NCBI GenBank assembly: GCA_002708315.1
Contig: PANC01000029.1
Coordinates: 22,596-86,595 of the forward strand
DNA: 64,000 nucleotides
Origin: Lentimicrobiaceae bacterium
Lineage (GTDB): Bacteria > Bacteroidota > Bacteroidia > Bacteroidales > F082
Direction of reading: 5' to 3'
Part shown: one piece after another, positions 1 to 8,622 of the stretch
How positions within the stretch are numbered: the stretch's first letter is position 1
How the letters are laid out: each line of letters begins with the position of its first letter
Program-made: the position numbers and the translations under genes
The notes under the pieces: generated by a model
What the model was told of the DNA's origin: nothing
What the model saw: the letters and a program-made list of their open reading frames with translations, nothing else
The model's database searches: none

Positions 1-2
1 CT

Positions 3-1532
3 TTATAGTTTCTTAAGTATTATCCTAAACGTGGTGCCTTTTCCCACAATAGAAGACTTTACAAAAACCTTTCCTTTGTGGTAATCATTAATAATTCTTT
101 TTGCAAGGGATAGACCAAGTCCCCAACCTCTTTTCTTGCTTGTATATCCCGGATTGAAGATTGCTTTAATCTCGCTGGATGATATGCCTTTTCCAGTATC
201 ACTTATGTCTATTAAAACATTCTTGTTATCATCAATTATATTAATTGTAATTTGGCCCTTACCTGACATTGCATCAATGGCATTTTTGCATAGGTTCTCA
301 ATAACCCAGCTGAAAAGAGAGCCGTTAATAGGAATACTTAATTTACCTTCTTTATCATAGTCTAAGTTGTATGAAATCTTTTTTGATGTTCTAGGCCTGA
401 GGTATGAAATACTATCGTTAAGTATTTTTACAATATTTTCATTGCTAAGAGTTGGAGTAGATCCTATTTTGGAGAACCTTTCAGATATCATATCTAATCT
501 TTTAACATCTTTCTCAATTTCATCTGCAGCCTGTTGAGGGTTTGCACCTTCTATTTTTAATAACTCTAACCAAGCCATGATTGATGATAGGGGAGTTCCA
601 ATCTGATGAGCTGTTTCTCTGGCCATCCCAGCCCAAACACGATTTTGCTCTGATCTTCTTGCGAAGCTGAACAAAAGGTATGCAATGAAAGCAAATAAAG
701 CAATTATTAATATTTGAGTGATCGGAAAGTATTTGATTATGGTAAGTAGTTCTGAGTCCTGATAAAATATGTAGGATGTCCCCTGTTCTCCAAGGTTAAC
801 TATTATAGGATTGTTTTCATCCTCCATTTCCTCTAGCTTATCATCTACGTATGCAGAATCAGACATTTTAATATCAGCCAAATTACCGTACATTACAACG
901 TTCTCCTTAGTACTATCAGTTATTATAACAGGGACACTTGAAGAGTTTAAAGCAACTTCCTCCATGAATGAGGTTACGTAGTTATTTAAAACACTCTTCA
1001 ATTCGGAGAAAAACCTAGAGTCTTTATAGTATAGGTAGTGTTTCATTGTTGGTAAGAACTGGACAGATATGGGGTCATAAACTGAAAACTCATCAAGTGC
1101 TTCTCCATCAAGACTCAATAAGGTATCATATCTAGTCTCAAGGTTTTTGGTCTCGATAATTTCTCCTTTGGTATTTGTCAAAATTATAGGAACTGTATTA
1201 TTATTTTTTATTACCTCCAAGTAAAACGTTAACTCTGATTGATCGTCATCCAATAGCTGCTTATATACATTTGCAAGTAATTCGACTCTCTCTCTTTCCT
1301 GCTCTTGGAGCTGTCCAAACAAAAATTCAGTATATTTAACCAGATTTGCTTTTCTCTGTACAGCTTCTGCCCATAGCTTTACATTTTTGCGCTCTTCGGT
1401 GGCAAACTTCTTAACTATTAAATTTGTATAAAACAAGGATAAACCTATTATTACAAGGCCCAAAATAGTTAGCACAATCTTCCAAATTCTTTTTCTAGTG
1501 TAAATATCCATGGAATGAGTCCAGTTTTTCAT
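3..1532 (-). CDS. Sensor histidine kinase
   Basis: Two-component sensor kinase of the inner membrane that autophosphorylates on His. Numbered as in the ORF track, a transmembrane helix lies near residues 20-40, followed by an extracytoplasmic domain of about 230 residues, a second helix near 272-292, and the DHp helix with the phospho-acceptor in ETAHQIGTP (H311). The ATPase domain shows an N box (NLCKNAIDAM), G1 (DTGKGI) and G2 (GWGLGLSLAKR). The track starts at a TTG (1538) that lies inside a good promoter match, so I prefer the ATG at 1532 (MKNWTHSM, 509 aa). The stop is at the very edge of the window and the gene is complete. No response regulator is adjacent inside the window, so its partner and signal are unknown; it is divergent from the peptidase cluster. 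Confidence 0.9.
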   Translation of the reverse strand: MKNWTHSMDIYTRKRIWKIVLTILGLVIIGLSLFYTNLIVKKFATEERKNVKLWAEAVQRKANLVKYTEFLFGQLQEQERERVELLANVYKQLLDDDQSELTFYLEVIKNNNTVPIILTNTKGEIIETKNLETRYDTLLSLDGEALDEFSVYDPISVQFLPTMKHYLYYKDSRFFSELKSVLNNYVTSFMEEVALNSSSVPVIITDSTKENVVMYGNLADIKMSDSAYVDDKLEEMEDENNPIIVNLGEQGTSYIFYQDSELLTIIKYFPITQILIIALFAFIAYLLFSFARRSEQNRVWAGMARETAHQIGTPLSSIMAWLELLKIEGANPQQAADEIEKDVKRLDMISERFSKIGSTPTLSNENIVKILNDSISYLRPRTSKKISYNLDYDKEGKLSIPINGSLFSWVIENLCKNAIDAMSGKGQITINIIDDNKNVLIDISDTGKGISSSEIKAIFNPGYTSKKRGWGLGLSLAKRIINDYHKGKVFVKSSIVGKGTTFRIILKKL

Positions 1533-1535
1533 TAA

Positions 1536-1563
1536 CAAAGTTAAAACTAATTATGATTTACAA
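1536..1563 (-). promoter_or_regulatory. Bacteroidota-type promoter of the histidine kinase
   Basis: Reading the minus strand, TTG, 17 bases, then TAACTTTG matches the TTTG / TAnnTTTG consensus. The -7 box ends three bases before the ATG at 1532, which implies a nearly leaderless transcript and argues against the TTG start of the ORF track. Confidence 0.6.
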
Positions 1564-1657
1564 TATTGTGCTAGATGTGGCTAAAGAAAATTATACATCA
1601 AAATATTATTTAGCTTTGCTCATTCTCAAAATTATTAACGCTTTTAAATTTAAACAA

Positions 1658-3292
1658 ATGAAAAAGATAAATGTTATCTTATCTATGCTTGCCATAGTAG
1701 TTGTTCTTACATCATGTGATTCAGCAACTAATAAGGCAAAAGAGGAAAAGCCATATGAAATGAAAAAATATGCTAAAGTAAAATTAACAGCTGATATTAC
1801 CCATTTAAGTGATAATCAGAAAGAAATGTTAAAATTTTTATTTGAAGCGGCAACAATTATGGATGATATTTTTTGGGTTGAGAATGTTGATGAAAAGGAA
1901 GCTTTCCTTATGGGAATTGATGACCCAAAACTCATAGATTATGCTGAAATTAACTATGGCCCTTGGGATGAGCTTAATAACCTTGAAACTTTTATTCCAG
2001 GTTACGGAGCAAAACCTGCAGGAGCTCAATTCTATCCTGAAGATATGACCATCGAGGAATTTGAAAAATATAACGATCCTAATAAATCCAGTTTGTATAC
2101 TCTTATTAGAAGAAATGCAGAAACTGCTAAGTTAGAAACAGTATGGTATCATGACGGATTCAAAGAAAGAACTAATAAAGCGGCCGCATTGCTCGCAAAA
2201 GCATCAGAGTTAGCAGAAGATCCAGGCTTCAAGAAATATCTAAACCTGAGATCTCAGGCTCTTTTAACGGATGAATATTTTAATAGTGATATTGCATGGC
2301 TTGATATGAAAGATAATCAAATTGATATGGTAGTAGGTCCTATTGAAAATTATACAGATGGTTTATTTGGTTATAAAGCAGCTCATGAGGCATACATACT
2401 AATTAAGGATGTTGAATGGAGTAATAAGCTATCACAATATGCCAAGTATTTACCAGAATTGCAAACGGAATTACCTGTTGATATCAAATATAAAAGTGAA
2501 GTGCCTGGTTCAGATGCACAACTTAATGCATATGATGTAATTTATTATGCTGGTGATTGTAATATGGCTGGAAAAACAATTGCAATAAATCTTCCAAATG
2601 ATGAAAAGGTTCAGTTGGAGAAAGGAACCCGTAAGCTTCAATTAAAAAATACCATGAAAGCTAAGTTTGATAAAATACTTGTGCCCATATCTAAGGAGCT
2701 TATAGCAACTGATCAAAGAAAGCACATAACTTTTGATGCATTTTTTTCAAATACCATGTTTCATGAAGTTGCACATGGTATGGGTATAAAGAACACAATA
2801 AATGGAGGTGAAACTGTAAGAAAAGCTTTGAAGGAAAAATATTCAGCAATTGAAGAGGGGAAAGCTGATATTTTAGGTTTATTCCTTGTTACAAGGTTAA
2901 ATGAAATGGGTGTATTCACTGAAACAGATTTAATGGACAACTATGTTACATTTATGGCTGGAATATTTCGCTCAGTTCGCTTTGGAGCATCTAGTGCTCA
3001 TGGTATGGCCAATATGCTGAGATTTAAATTCTTTCTTGAAAAGGGTGCTTTTACCCGTGATGATAATGGCACTTATTCCATTGATTTTGAGAAAATGAAG
3101 CTGGCATCGAATGAACTTACTGAAAAGATACTAGTAATTCAGGGAGATGGGAATTATGAAGCTGCCAAGGAATGGATTGAAACTGATGGTAAGATAAGCA
3201 CTCAACTGCAACAAGACTTGGACAGAGTGAATTCTCTTGGAATACCCTCTGATATTTATTTTGAGCAAGGTCCAAATGTACTAGGCCTTTAG
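1658..3292 (+). CDS. Peptidase family M49-like zinc hydrolase, lipoprotein
   Basis: Probable zinc exopeptidase related to dipeptidyl-peptidase III. The zinc motif is HEVAH (H369, H373 counted from the ATG at 1658) and the downstream EEGKAD (E399/E400) fits the M49 second motif EExR/K-A-E/D. Classical M49 enzymes have the hexapeptide HExxGH; this one has the pentapeptide form. The ORF track begins 35 codons too early: the ATG at 1658 gives MKKINVILS with a hydrophobic stretch and a lipobox ending LTSC, so the 544-residue product should be a lipoprotein anchored outside the cytoplasm. It heads a run of three exported peptidases on the same strand. Similar Bacteroidota proteins are often named only as Zn-dependent hydrolases; the peptidase role is by family and not seen directly. 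Confidence 0.8.
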   Translation: MKKINVILSMLAIVVVLTSCDSATNKAKEEKPYEMKKYAKVKLTADITHLSDNQKEMLKFLFEAATIMDDIFWVENVDEKEAFLMGIDDPKLIDYAEINYGPWDELNNLETFIPGYGAKPAGAQFYPEDMTIEEFEKYNDPNKSSLYTLIRRNAETAKLETVWYHDGFKERTNKAAALLAKASELAEDPGFKKYLNLRSQALLTDEYFNSDIAWLDMKDNQIDMVVGPIENYTDGLFGYKAAHEAYILIKDVEWSNKLSQYAKYLPELQTELPVDIKYKSEVPGSDAQLNAYDVIYYAGDCNMAGKTIAINLPNDEKVQLEKGTRKLQLKNTMKAKFDKILVPISKELIATDQRKHITFDAFFSNTMFHEVAHGMGIKNTINGGETVRKALKEKYSAIEEGKADILGLFLVTRLNEMGVFTETDLMDNYVTFMAGIFRSVRFGASSAHGMANMLRFKFFLEKGAFTRDDNGTYSIDFEKMKLASNELTEKILVIQGDGNYEAAKEWIETDGKISTQLQQDLDRVNSLGIPSDIYFEQGPNVLGL

Positions 3293-3414
3293 AATTAGAA
3301 TCTTACTCGAGAGCTGAAGAAAAAACAGATATGATTCTAAAATTAGATAATATTTTTGCTGTAGAACTATCAAGCCATATTAACATCTACAATTCAAGTC
3401 TTATCAATAATAAT

Positions 3415-4461
3415 ATGCGTAAAATGAAAAAAATATCATTACTTTTTATTGGTTCTCTTTTTTTAATTAGTTGCTCTAATGTCAAGGATACCAATAGTGA
3501 AACAGAGATTAGAAAAAGCTATTTAGACTATTCGGATAGGGATGATAAATTTACTGGTGGAATTAAGATGATACCCATTGAAACGCCCGTTGGAGAATTT
3601 AAAGTTTGGACGAAGCGAGTTGGTAATAATCCAGACATAAAAGTTTTGTTACTTCATGGTGGACCGGGCAGCACGCATGTAGATTTTGTATGTTTTGAGT
3701 CTTACTTTCCACATGCAAATATTGAATTCTATTATTATGATCAGCTGGAATCAGGGTATAGTGATAATCCTAATGATAGCAGTCTTTGGAATATTGATAG
3801 ATTCGTAGATGAAGTTGAGCAAGTAAGATTAGCACTGGGTTTAAACAATACAAATTTTTATCTATATGGGCAATCATGGGGAGGTATATTAGCTATGGAG
3901 TATGCTCTAAAATATCAAAAGAATCTAAAAGGGTTGATAATATCAAATATGGTTTCTTCAATACCCTCATACAACAAATATGCAAATGACGTTTTAGGCC
4001 CCCAACTACCACCTGAAGTCTTAGCAGAAATACGTGAAATTGAAGCTGCTGAAGATTATAATAATCCAAGATACATGGAACTCCTTCTCGAACATTACTA
4101 CACTAAGCATGCTTTGAGAATACCATATGAAGACTGGCCTGAACCAGTAATTAGAGGTTTCTCATCACTAAATAATGAGATATATCTTAAAATGCAGGGG
4201 CCAAGTGAGTTTGGTTCAGTAGGTGATGCAACTTTGAAAAACTGGGACAGATCAAAAGATCTACACAAAATTAGTGTGCCTACGCTAACAATTGGAGGAA
4301 AATACGATACAATGGATCCTGAGCATATGGAGTGGATGGCAAGTGAAGTTAAGAATGGAAGATATTTATATTGTCCAAATGGAAGTCACTTGGCTTTTTA
4401 TGATGACCAGGAAACTTATTTTACCGGGTTAATTCAATTTATTAATGATGTTAATCATTAG
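3415..4461 (+). CDS. Proline iminopeptidase-like alpha/beta hydrolase, lipoprotein
   Basis: Serine peptidase of family S33, expected to release N-terminal proline or similar residues from short peptides. The oxyanion motif HGGPG is present, followed by the nucleophile elbow GQSWGG (S154), the acid in GKYDTMDP (D298) and the catalytic His in NGSHLAF (H325), so the triad is complete. I start at the ATG at 3415 (ATG at 3424 is equally possible), which gives a signal sequence ending in the lipobox LISC; the upstream track start lacks a signal at its N-terminus. At 348 residues it has the usual family length plus the anchor. Lying between an M49-like and an S46 peptidase, it likely acts in the periplasm or at the surface on the same peptides. 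Confidence 0.87.
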   Translation: MRKMKKISLLFIGSLFLISCSNVKDTNSETEIRKSYLDYSDRDDKFTGGIKMIPIETPVGEFKVWTKRVGNNPDIKVLLLHGGPGSTHVDFVCFESYFPHANIEFYYYDQLESGYSDNPNDSSLWNIDRFVDEVEQVRLALGLNNTNFYLYGQSWGGILAMEYALKYQKNLKGLIISNMVSSIPSYNKYANDVLGPQLPPEVLAEIREIEAAEDYNNPRYMELLLEHYYTKHALRIPYEDWPEPVIRGFSSLNNEIYLKMQGPSEFGSVGDATLKNWDRSKDLHKISVPTLTIGGKYDTMDPEHMEWMASEVKNGRYLYCPNGSHLAFYDDQETYFTGLIQFINDVNH

Positions 4462-4618
4462 AGGTCTTTTTAAAAAATATAGATAAGGTTAACTAATCAA
4501 ATTGTTTAAGAAAAAAACAAGGCATTTCATTTAAGATAGCAAATATATGATTGATGAAATACAAAGTAGATTTGGAAAAATAAATGTACCTATACCATAA
4601 TTAAAAAATTATATTAAT

Positions 4619-6820
4619 ATGAAAAAATTATCTTTTATTTTAACATTTGTGATTCTATTTTCCTGCGTCAAGTTAAAGGCAGATGAGGGTATGTGGTTAC
4701 CTATATTTCTCGAAAGGCTTAACTATACTGATATGCAAGAAATGGGACTGCAACTAACACCAGAAGAAATATATAGTGTTAACAATGCTAGTTTGAAAGA
4801 TGCCATTGTGGGTCTTGCAAGCAGTCCAACTCCTCAAGGATTTTTCTGTACAGCGGAGATAGTATCACCCGAAGGTTTGATGTTTACAAACCATCATTGT
4901 GGGTATGGTCAAATTCAGGAACACAGTACCACTGATCATGACTATCTAGCCGATGGGTTTTGGGCCATGAATAAATCAGAAGAGTTGCCAAATGAAGGAT
5001 TAACAGCTTCAGTACTTTATAGGATGGAAGATGTAACAGATAGTATAATTCCGATGTTGTCGGATACTTTGTCAGGCAATGACAGGTCTTCAAAAATTAA
5101 GGAAATTACATCAAGACTAAAAAAAGATGCTTCAGAGGAAGGTAAATACAATGTTGTAATAAAAAGTTTTTTCAGTGGAAATGAATACTATATGTTTGTT
5201 TATGAGGTGTATAAAGATGTAAGGTTAGTCGGTGCTCCTCCATCTTCAATTGGAAAATTTGGAGGCGACACTGATAACTGGATGTGGCCGCGACATACAG
5301 GTGATTTTGCAATATTTAGAATATATACTGCTCCAGATGGGAGTCCGGCTGAATACTCAGATGAAAATATACCTCTTAAACCAAAGCACTTTCTTCCCAT
5401 TAATTTAGCTCCTGTTAAGCAAAATGAATTTTCAATGATATGGGGTTTCCCTGGAGGAACAGAAAGAAACCTAACTTCATCAGGTATAGAGTTTAAGGTT
5501 AATGATTTCTACCCTCCCATAGTTGAAGTTTTTGGTAAGAAACTGGAAGTATGGAAAGACCATATGAGTGCAGATCAGGAGGTGAAAATTAAATATGCTA
5601 CAGACTATGCGGGAATTGCAAATGCTTGGAAGTTGTTTATTGGTCAAGATAAAGGTATTAAAGACTTGGATCTTTACAATGAAAAAAATGCCTTTGAAGT
5701 AGAATTCCAATTATGGGTAGAAGCTGATTCTAGCAGAAATGAAAAATATGGAGAGGTTCTTGAAATAATTAATAAATCCAATAGCGATATGTCCAATGGG
5801 TATTCAACTTTAATTTATGCAAGTATTTCAGGATCTGGAGGTGCTGATTTAATAGGATATGCAGGTAAATTTGGTGCTCTAAAATCATTTATGGAAAAAT
5901 ATAAAGAAGAGAAGGATAAAAAGAAAAAAGAAACAAAGAAGAAGAAGTTAGATAAGGAAGTTGACAAATTAATGGGAATGTCAGTTGAACATTTCGAAAA
6001 TTATGATATGCTAACTGATGAGGATGTATTTGCAGCCATGACAGAAATGTACTACGAAGAAATCCCATCAGATATGCATCCAGCGCTTTTGACTAAGTTG
6101 GTGGATAAATTCAAAGGAGACTTTCCAAAAATAGCAGCTTATGTTTTTGACAAGTCTAATTTCTCATCAGAATCAAAGGTTGAAGCTTTTTTGGCAAAAC
6201 CATCACTTAAGGCTTTGGATAAGGATCCAGCTTTTATCTTGGCAAATGAGTTCAGATCTTCTTTAATGGCAGCATCTCAAAAAATTAATAGGGGAGGTAA
6301 TGATACCGAAATAGCCGAAAGGTTATATGTTGAGGGTATAATGGAAATGCAACCTGATAAAAATTTCTATCCTGATGCAAACTCAACACTTAGATTTACC
6401 TATGGAGAAGTTTTGGATTACTATCCAAGAGATGCTGTTCATTTTGATTATGTAACTCATCTCAGCGGTGTTATGGATAAGGAAGACCCGGATAGTGATG
6501 AATTTATTGTTCCCAATAAGTTAAAGGAATTATATGAATCAAAGGATTATGGTATATATGGTGAAGATGGTAAAATGATTGTTTGCTATCTATCAAATAA
6601 TGATATTACGGGTGGAAATTCTGGATCACCTGTTATGAATGGTAAGGGAGAGCTAAAAGGAATTGCATTTGATGGGAATTGGGAGGCGATGAGCAGTGAT
6701 ATTGCTTTTGCACCAGATCTTCAGCGAACCATTGTTGTAGACATACATTATGTTTTATTTATTATGGATAAATATGCTGGAGCTAGTCATTTGGTAGATG
6801 AGCTAACCATTAATCGGTAA
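4619..6820 (+). CDS. S46 family dipeptidyl-peptidase, DPP7 type
   Basis: Periplasmic serine peptidase that removes dipeptides from the N-terminus of oligopeptides. A signal peptide is followed by a chymotrypsin-like double barrel split by a long helical domain. The triad is H93 (TNHHCGYG), D229 (RHTGDFA) and S668 (GGNSGSP). In characterised S46 enzymes the residue 18 after the nucleophile sets specificity: Gly in DPP7 (hydrophobic P1), Arg in DPP11 (acidic P1). Here it is G686 (AFDGNWEAM), so DPP7-like specificity is inferred. The helical part holds a Lys-rich run near residues 430-450. Length (733) is normal. Followed by a strong hairpin terminator. Confidence 0.93.
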   Translation: MKKLSFILTFVILFSCVKLKADEGMWLPIFLERLNYTDMQEMGLQLTPEEIYSVNNASLKDAIVGLASSPTPQGFFCTAEIVSPEGLMFTNHHCGYGQIQEHSTTDHDYLADGFWAMNKSEELPNEGLTASVLYRMEDVTDSIIPMLSDTLSGNDRSSKIKEITSRLKKDASEEGKYNVVIKSFFSGNEYYMFVYEVYKDVRLVGAPPSSIGKFGGDTDNWMWPRHTGDFAIFRIYTAPDGSPAEYSDENIPLKPKHFLPINLAPVKQNEFSMIWGFPGGTERNLTSSGIEFKVNDFYPPIVEVFGKKLEVWKDHMSADQEVKIKYATDYAGIANAWKLFIGQDKGIKDLDLYNEKNAFEVEFQLWVEADSSRNEKYGEVLEIINKSNSDMSNGYSTLIYASISGSGGADLIGYAGKFGALKSFMEKYKEEKDKKKKETKKKKLDKEVDKLMGMSVEHFENYDMLTDEDVFAAMTEMYYEEIPSDMHPALLTKLVDKFKGDFPKIAAYVFDKSNFSSESKVEAFLAKPSLKALDKDPAFILANEFRSSLMAASQKINRGGNDTEIAERLYVEGIMEMQPDKNFYPDANSTLRFTYGEVLDYYPRDAVHFDYVTHLSGVMDKEDPDSDEFIVPNKLKELYESKDYGIYGEDGKMIVCYLSNNDITGGNSGSPVMNGKGELKGIAFDGNWEAMSSDIAFAPDLQRTIVVDIHYVLFIMDKYAGASHLVDELTINR

Positions 6821-6877
6821 TCATTATCATAGGATAGTTTAAATAATTAAACTTTAAATATCTAAATGGAATTTTGA

Positions 6878-6899
6878 AGGGAGCTTGCTCCCTCTTTTT
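6878..6899 (+). terminator. Rho-independent terminator after the S46 peptidase
   Basis: AGGGAG CTTG CTCCCT forms a six-pair GC-rich stem with a four-base loop followed by CTTTTT. The T-run lies on the plus-strand side, so it terminates the peptidase gene; the convergent acetyltransferase gene ends right beside it. Confidence 0.8.
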
Positions 6900-7572
6900 A
6901 TTGTGATTTGAAATATAAGGTTTTCAGACCATTCCTATCATCTATTTTTGCAATACTGCCGTTGTTGAGTTTGTTAAAAAAGAATTCAGCAAACCCATTT
7001 AAGTTATCATGCTCTTCAAACTCCAGTATGGTATCGTCATTGCCTATTAACTTTAGGAATGCTCCTCGTATAAATTTTGACTTTGAGATATATGTCTCCT
7101 TTGTCATTTTGTATAGCTGATTTTCTTTTTCTTCCTGTCCTTCACATATTTTAAAACCCAGAAGTTTATTATATCTCTTAGCTCTGTGGTTTGATTTAAG
7201 TATGCGGGCATAAGCAGTTAGCCCAAATGTCATAACACCTAACTCTCCAAAAATTAGAACAGCTATCATGGGTATGTGGGTGTTGAGATAATTTTTATCC
7301 CAAATAAAGATACCAGTCTCCATGGCATTATTATCCCAATCAATATCTCTTCCATTTATCAAACCAATTTTCTCTCCTTTGTATTCGATAATGAAGTATA
7401 AGTTGTAGGTGTTATCAATAGTCTTAAACCATTTTTCTTGCATTTCAGGAGTTATAATCTCCTTGAATTCCATGAACTGGCTGACATCATTGGAGTTGCG
7501 ATGTTTTCTAACAAGCTCAATGTCACTATGAGTTAAGCGTCTAAAAACTATATTTCCTTTGCTAATAAGCAT
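6898..7572 (-). CDS. GNAT family N-acetyltransferase
   Basis: Probable acetyl-CoA dependent N-acetyltransferase of the RimJ/RimL-like (Acetyltransf_3) type. Residues 1-150 match the GNAT pattern: an N-terminal FRRLTHSDIELVRKHRN start, the central strand with GEKIGLING, and the late helix with LKSNHRAKRYNKLLGF, which is the usual asparagine-containing acetyl-CoA end motif. The final 60 residues are an extra tail without a recognised domain. The substrate cannot be told from sequence. The gene is monocistronic, transcribed away from the carbonic anhydrase gene, and a TAnnTTTG box lies just upstream of the ATG. Confidence 0.75.
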   Translation of the reverse strand: MLISKGNIVFRRLTHSDIELVRKHRNSNDVSQFMEFKEIITPEMQEKWFKTIDNTYNLYFIIEYKGEKIGLINGRDIDWDNNAMETGIFIWDKNYLNTHIPMIAVLIFGELGVMTFGLTAYARILKSNHRAKRYNKLLGFKICEGQEEKENQLYKMTKETYISKSKFIRGAFLKLIGNDDTILEFEEHDNLNGFAEFFFNKLNNGSIAKIDDRNGLKTLYFKSQ

Positions 7573-7579
7573 ATTATGG

Positions 7580-7587
7580 CAAAGGTA
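7580..7587 (-). promoter_or_regulatory. TAnnTTTG -7 box of the acetyltransferase gene
   Basis: TACCTTTG on the minus strand, seven bases before the ATG at 7572. No well-spaced TTTG was found upstream, so only the -7 element is supported. Confidence 0.4.
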
Positions 7588-7669
7588 AGTTTAAATAATA
7601 TTGAGTCGTTTCCAATTTTAAAAATTTATGTTAATTTCTCGGTGTGATACCATAATTAATTTATATTAT

Positions 7670-7677
7670 TATTTTTG
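7670..7677 (+). promoter_or_regulatory. TAnnTTTG -7 box of the carbonic anhydrase gene
   Basis: TATTTTTG about 36 bases before the ATG at 7714. A clear -33 TTTG is not visible in this very AT-rich stretch. Confidence 0.4.
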
Positions 7678-7713
7678 AAATAATTTATTTCTAAAACTAA
7701 CAACAAAAACAAG

Positions 7714-8472
7714 ATGAAATACTTAACCTTTTTATTAATTATAATCCCAGCATTATGCTTTTCTCAGGGTAATTCAATTCAAACATCAACTGGAAACTCA
7801 CTTAGCAATATTGATTTCGTAACAGCTGCAATACAAGCTGAACTAAGTCCTGATGATGTACTAAAGGAATTGAAGGCTGGTAATGATAGATACAAAGCAG
7901 GTGTTCCGGCTGATTTCAATCAAAGAAAAGCCTCGAAAATTGCAAGCATTGATGGGCAATTTCCTTACGCTATGATTATAAATTGTATTGATTCAAGGAG
8001 TGTACCAGAAATCGTATTCAATCAACCAGTAGGTGCTATGTTTGTGTCGCGAACTGCAGCGCCTGTTGTGGGGCCTGTTACGATTGGTGGCATGGAATTC
8101 GCATCAGTTCATAGTGGTACAAAATTGATTCTGGTTATGGGACATAGTCAGTGTGGTGCCATCATTGGTGCATGTGCTGGTGTTGATACACCTTCAAATT
8201 TGGATCATCTACTTCAGAAGATACAGCCCGCGGTAAAGCAAACAGCTATGGATAGGAATGATCCTTTAGATTGTAATGATCATCAAGTTATTGACCAAAT
8301 CGCTAGAGCGAATGTTCTTAACCAAATGGAAGCTATTTATGATCAAAGCCCAGCATTAAGCGATTTAGCTGCCCAAGGTAGTATCAGAATTGTTGGAGCT
8401 ATGCACAACATAAATACTGGCGACGTAAACTTTTTTGATAAAAATGGAATGCCCCTTAACCTAAATGATTAG
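7714..8472 (+). CDS. Exported beta-class carbonic anhydrase
   Basis: Zinc enzyme that interconverts CO2 and bicarbonate. The beta-class zinc ligands are C91, H144 and C147 (NCIDSRS and GHSQCGA), with the D93/R95 dyad of the CxDxR motif intact. An N-terminal signal peptide (MKYLTFLLIIIPALCFSQ) precedes the enzyme, so it is periplasmic, unlike the more common cytosolic enzymes of this class. Length without the signal is about 234 residues, normal for the family. It has its own upstream promoter box and is followed after 150 bases by the SlyD-like gene on the same strand. Local bicarbonate or pH handling in the periplasm is an inference. Confidence 0.93.
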   Translation: MKYLTFLLIIIPALCFSQGNSIQTSTGNSLSNIDFVTAAIQAELSPDDVLKELKAGNDRYKAGVPADFNQRKASKIASIDGQFPYAMIINCIDSRSVPEIVFNQPVGAMFVSRTAAPVVGPVTIGGMEFASVHSGTKLILVMGHSQCGAIIGACAGVDTPSNLDHLLQKIQPAVKQTAMDRNDPLDCNDHQVIDQIARANVLNQMEAIYDQSPALSDLAAQGSIRIVGAMHNINTGDVNFFDKNGMPLNLND

Positions 8473-8622
8473 GTATATTTATAATCAACTCTATTAAGGC
8501 AATCTGGTGGACAACATTAAATATGATTATCAAAAAACGTTATTTAAATAGATTCTAGATTAAAAGTTATTACTATTTTTGCTGATTGAATAAACAAGAA
8601 GCATCATTTAAAATACATAATA

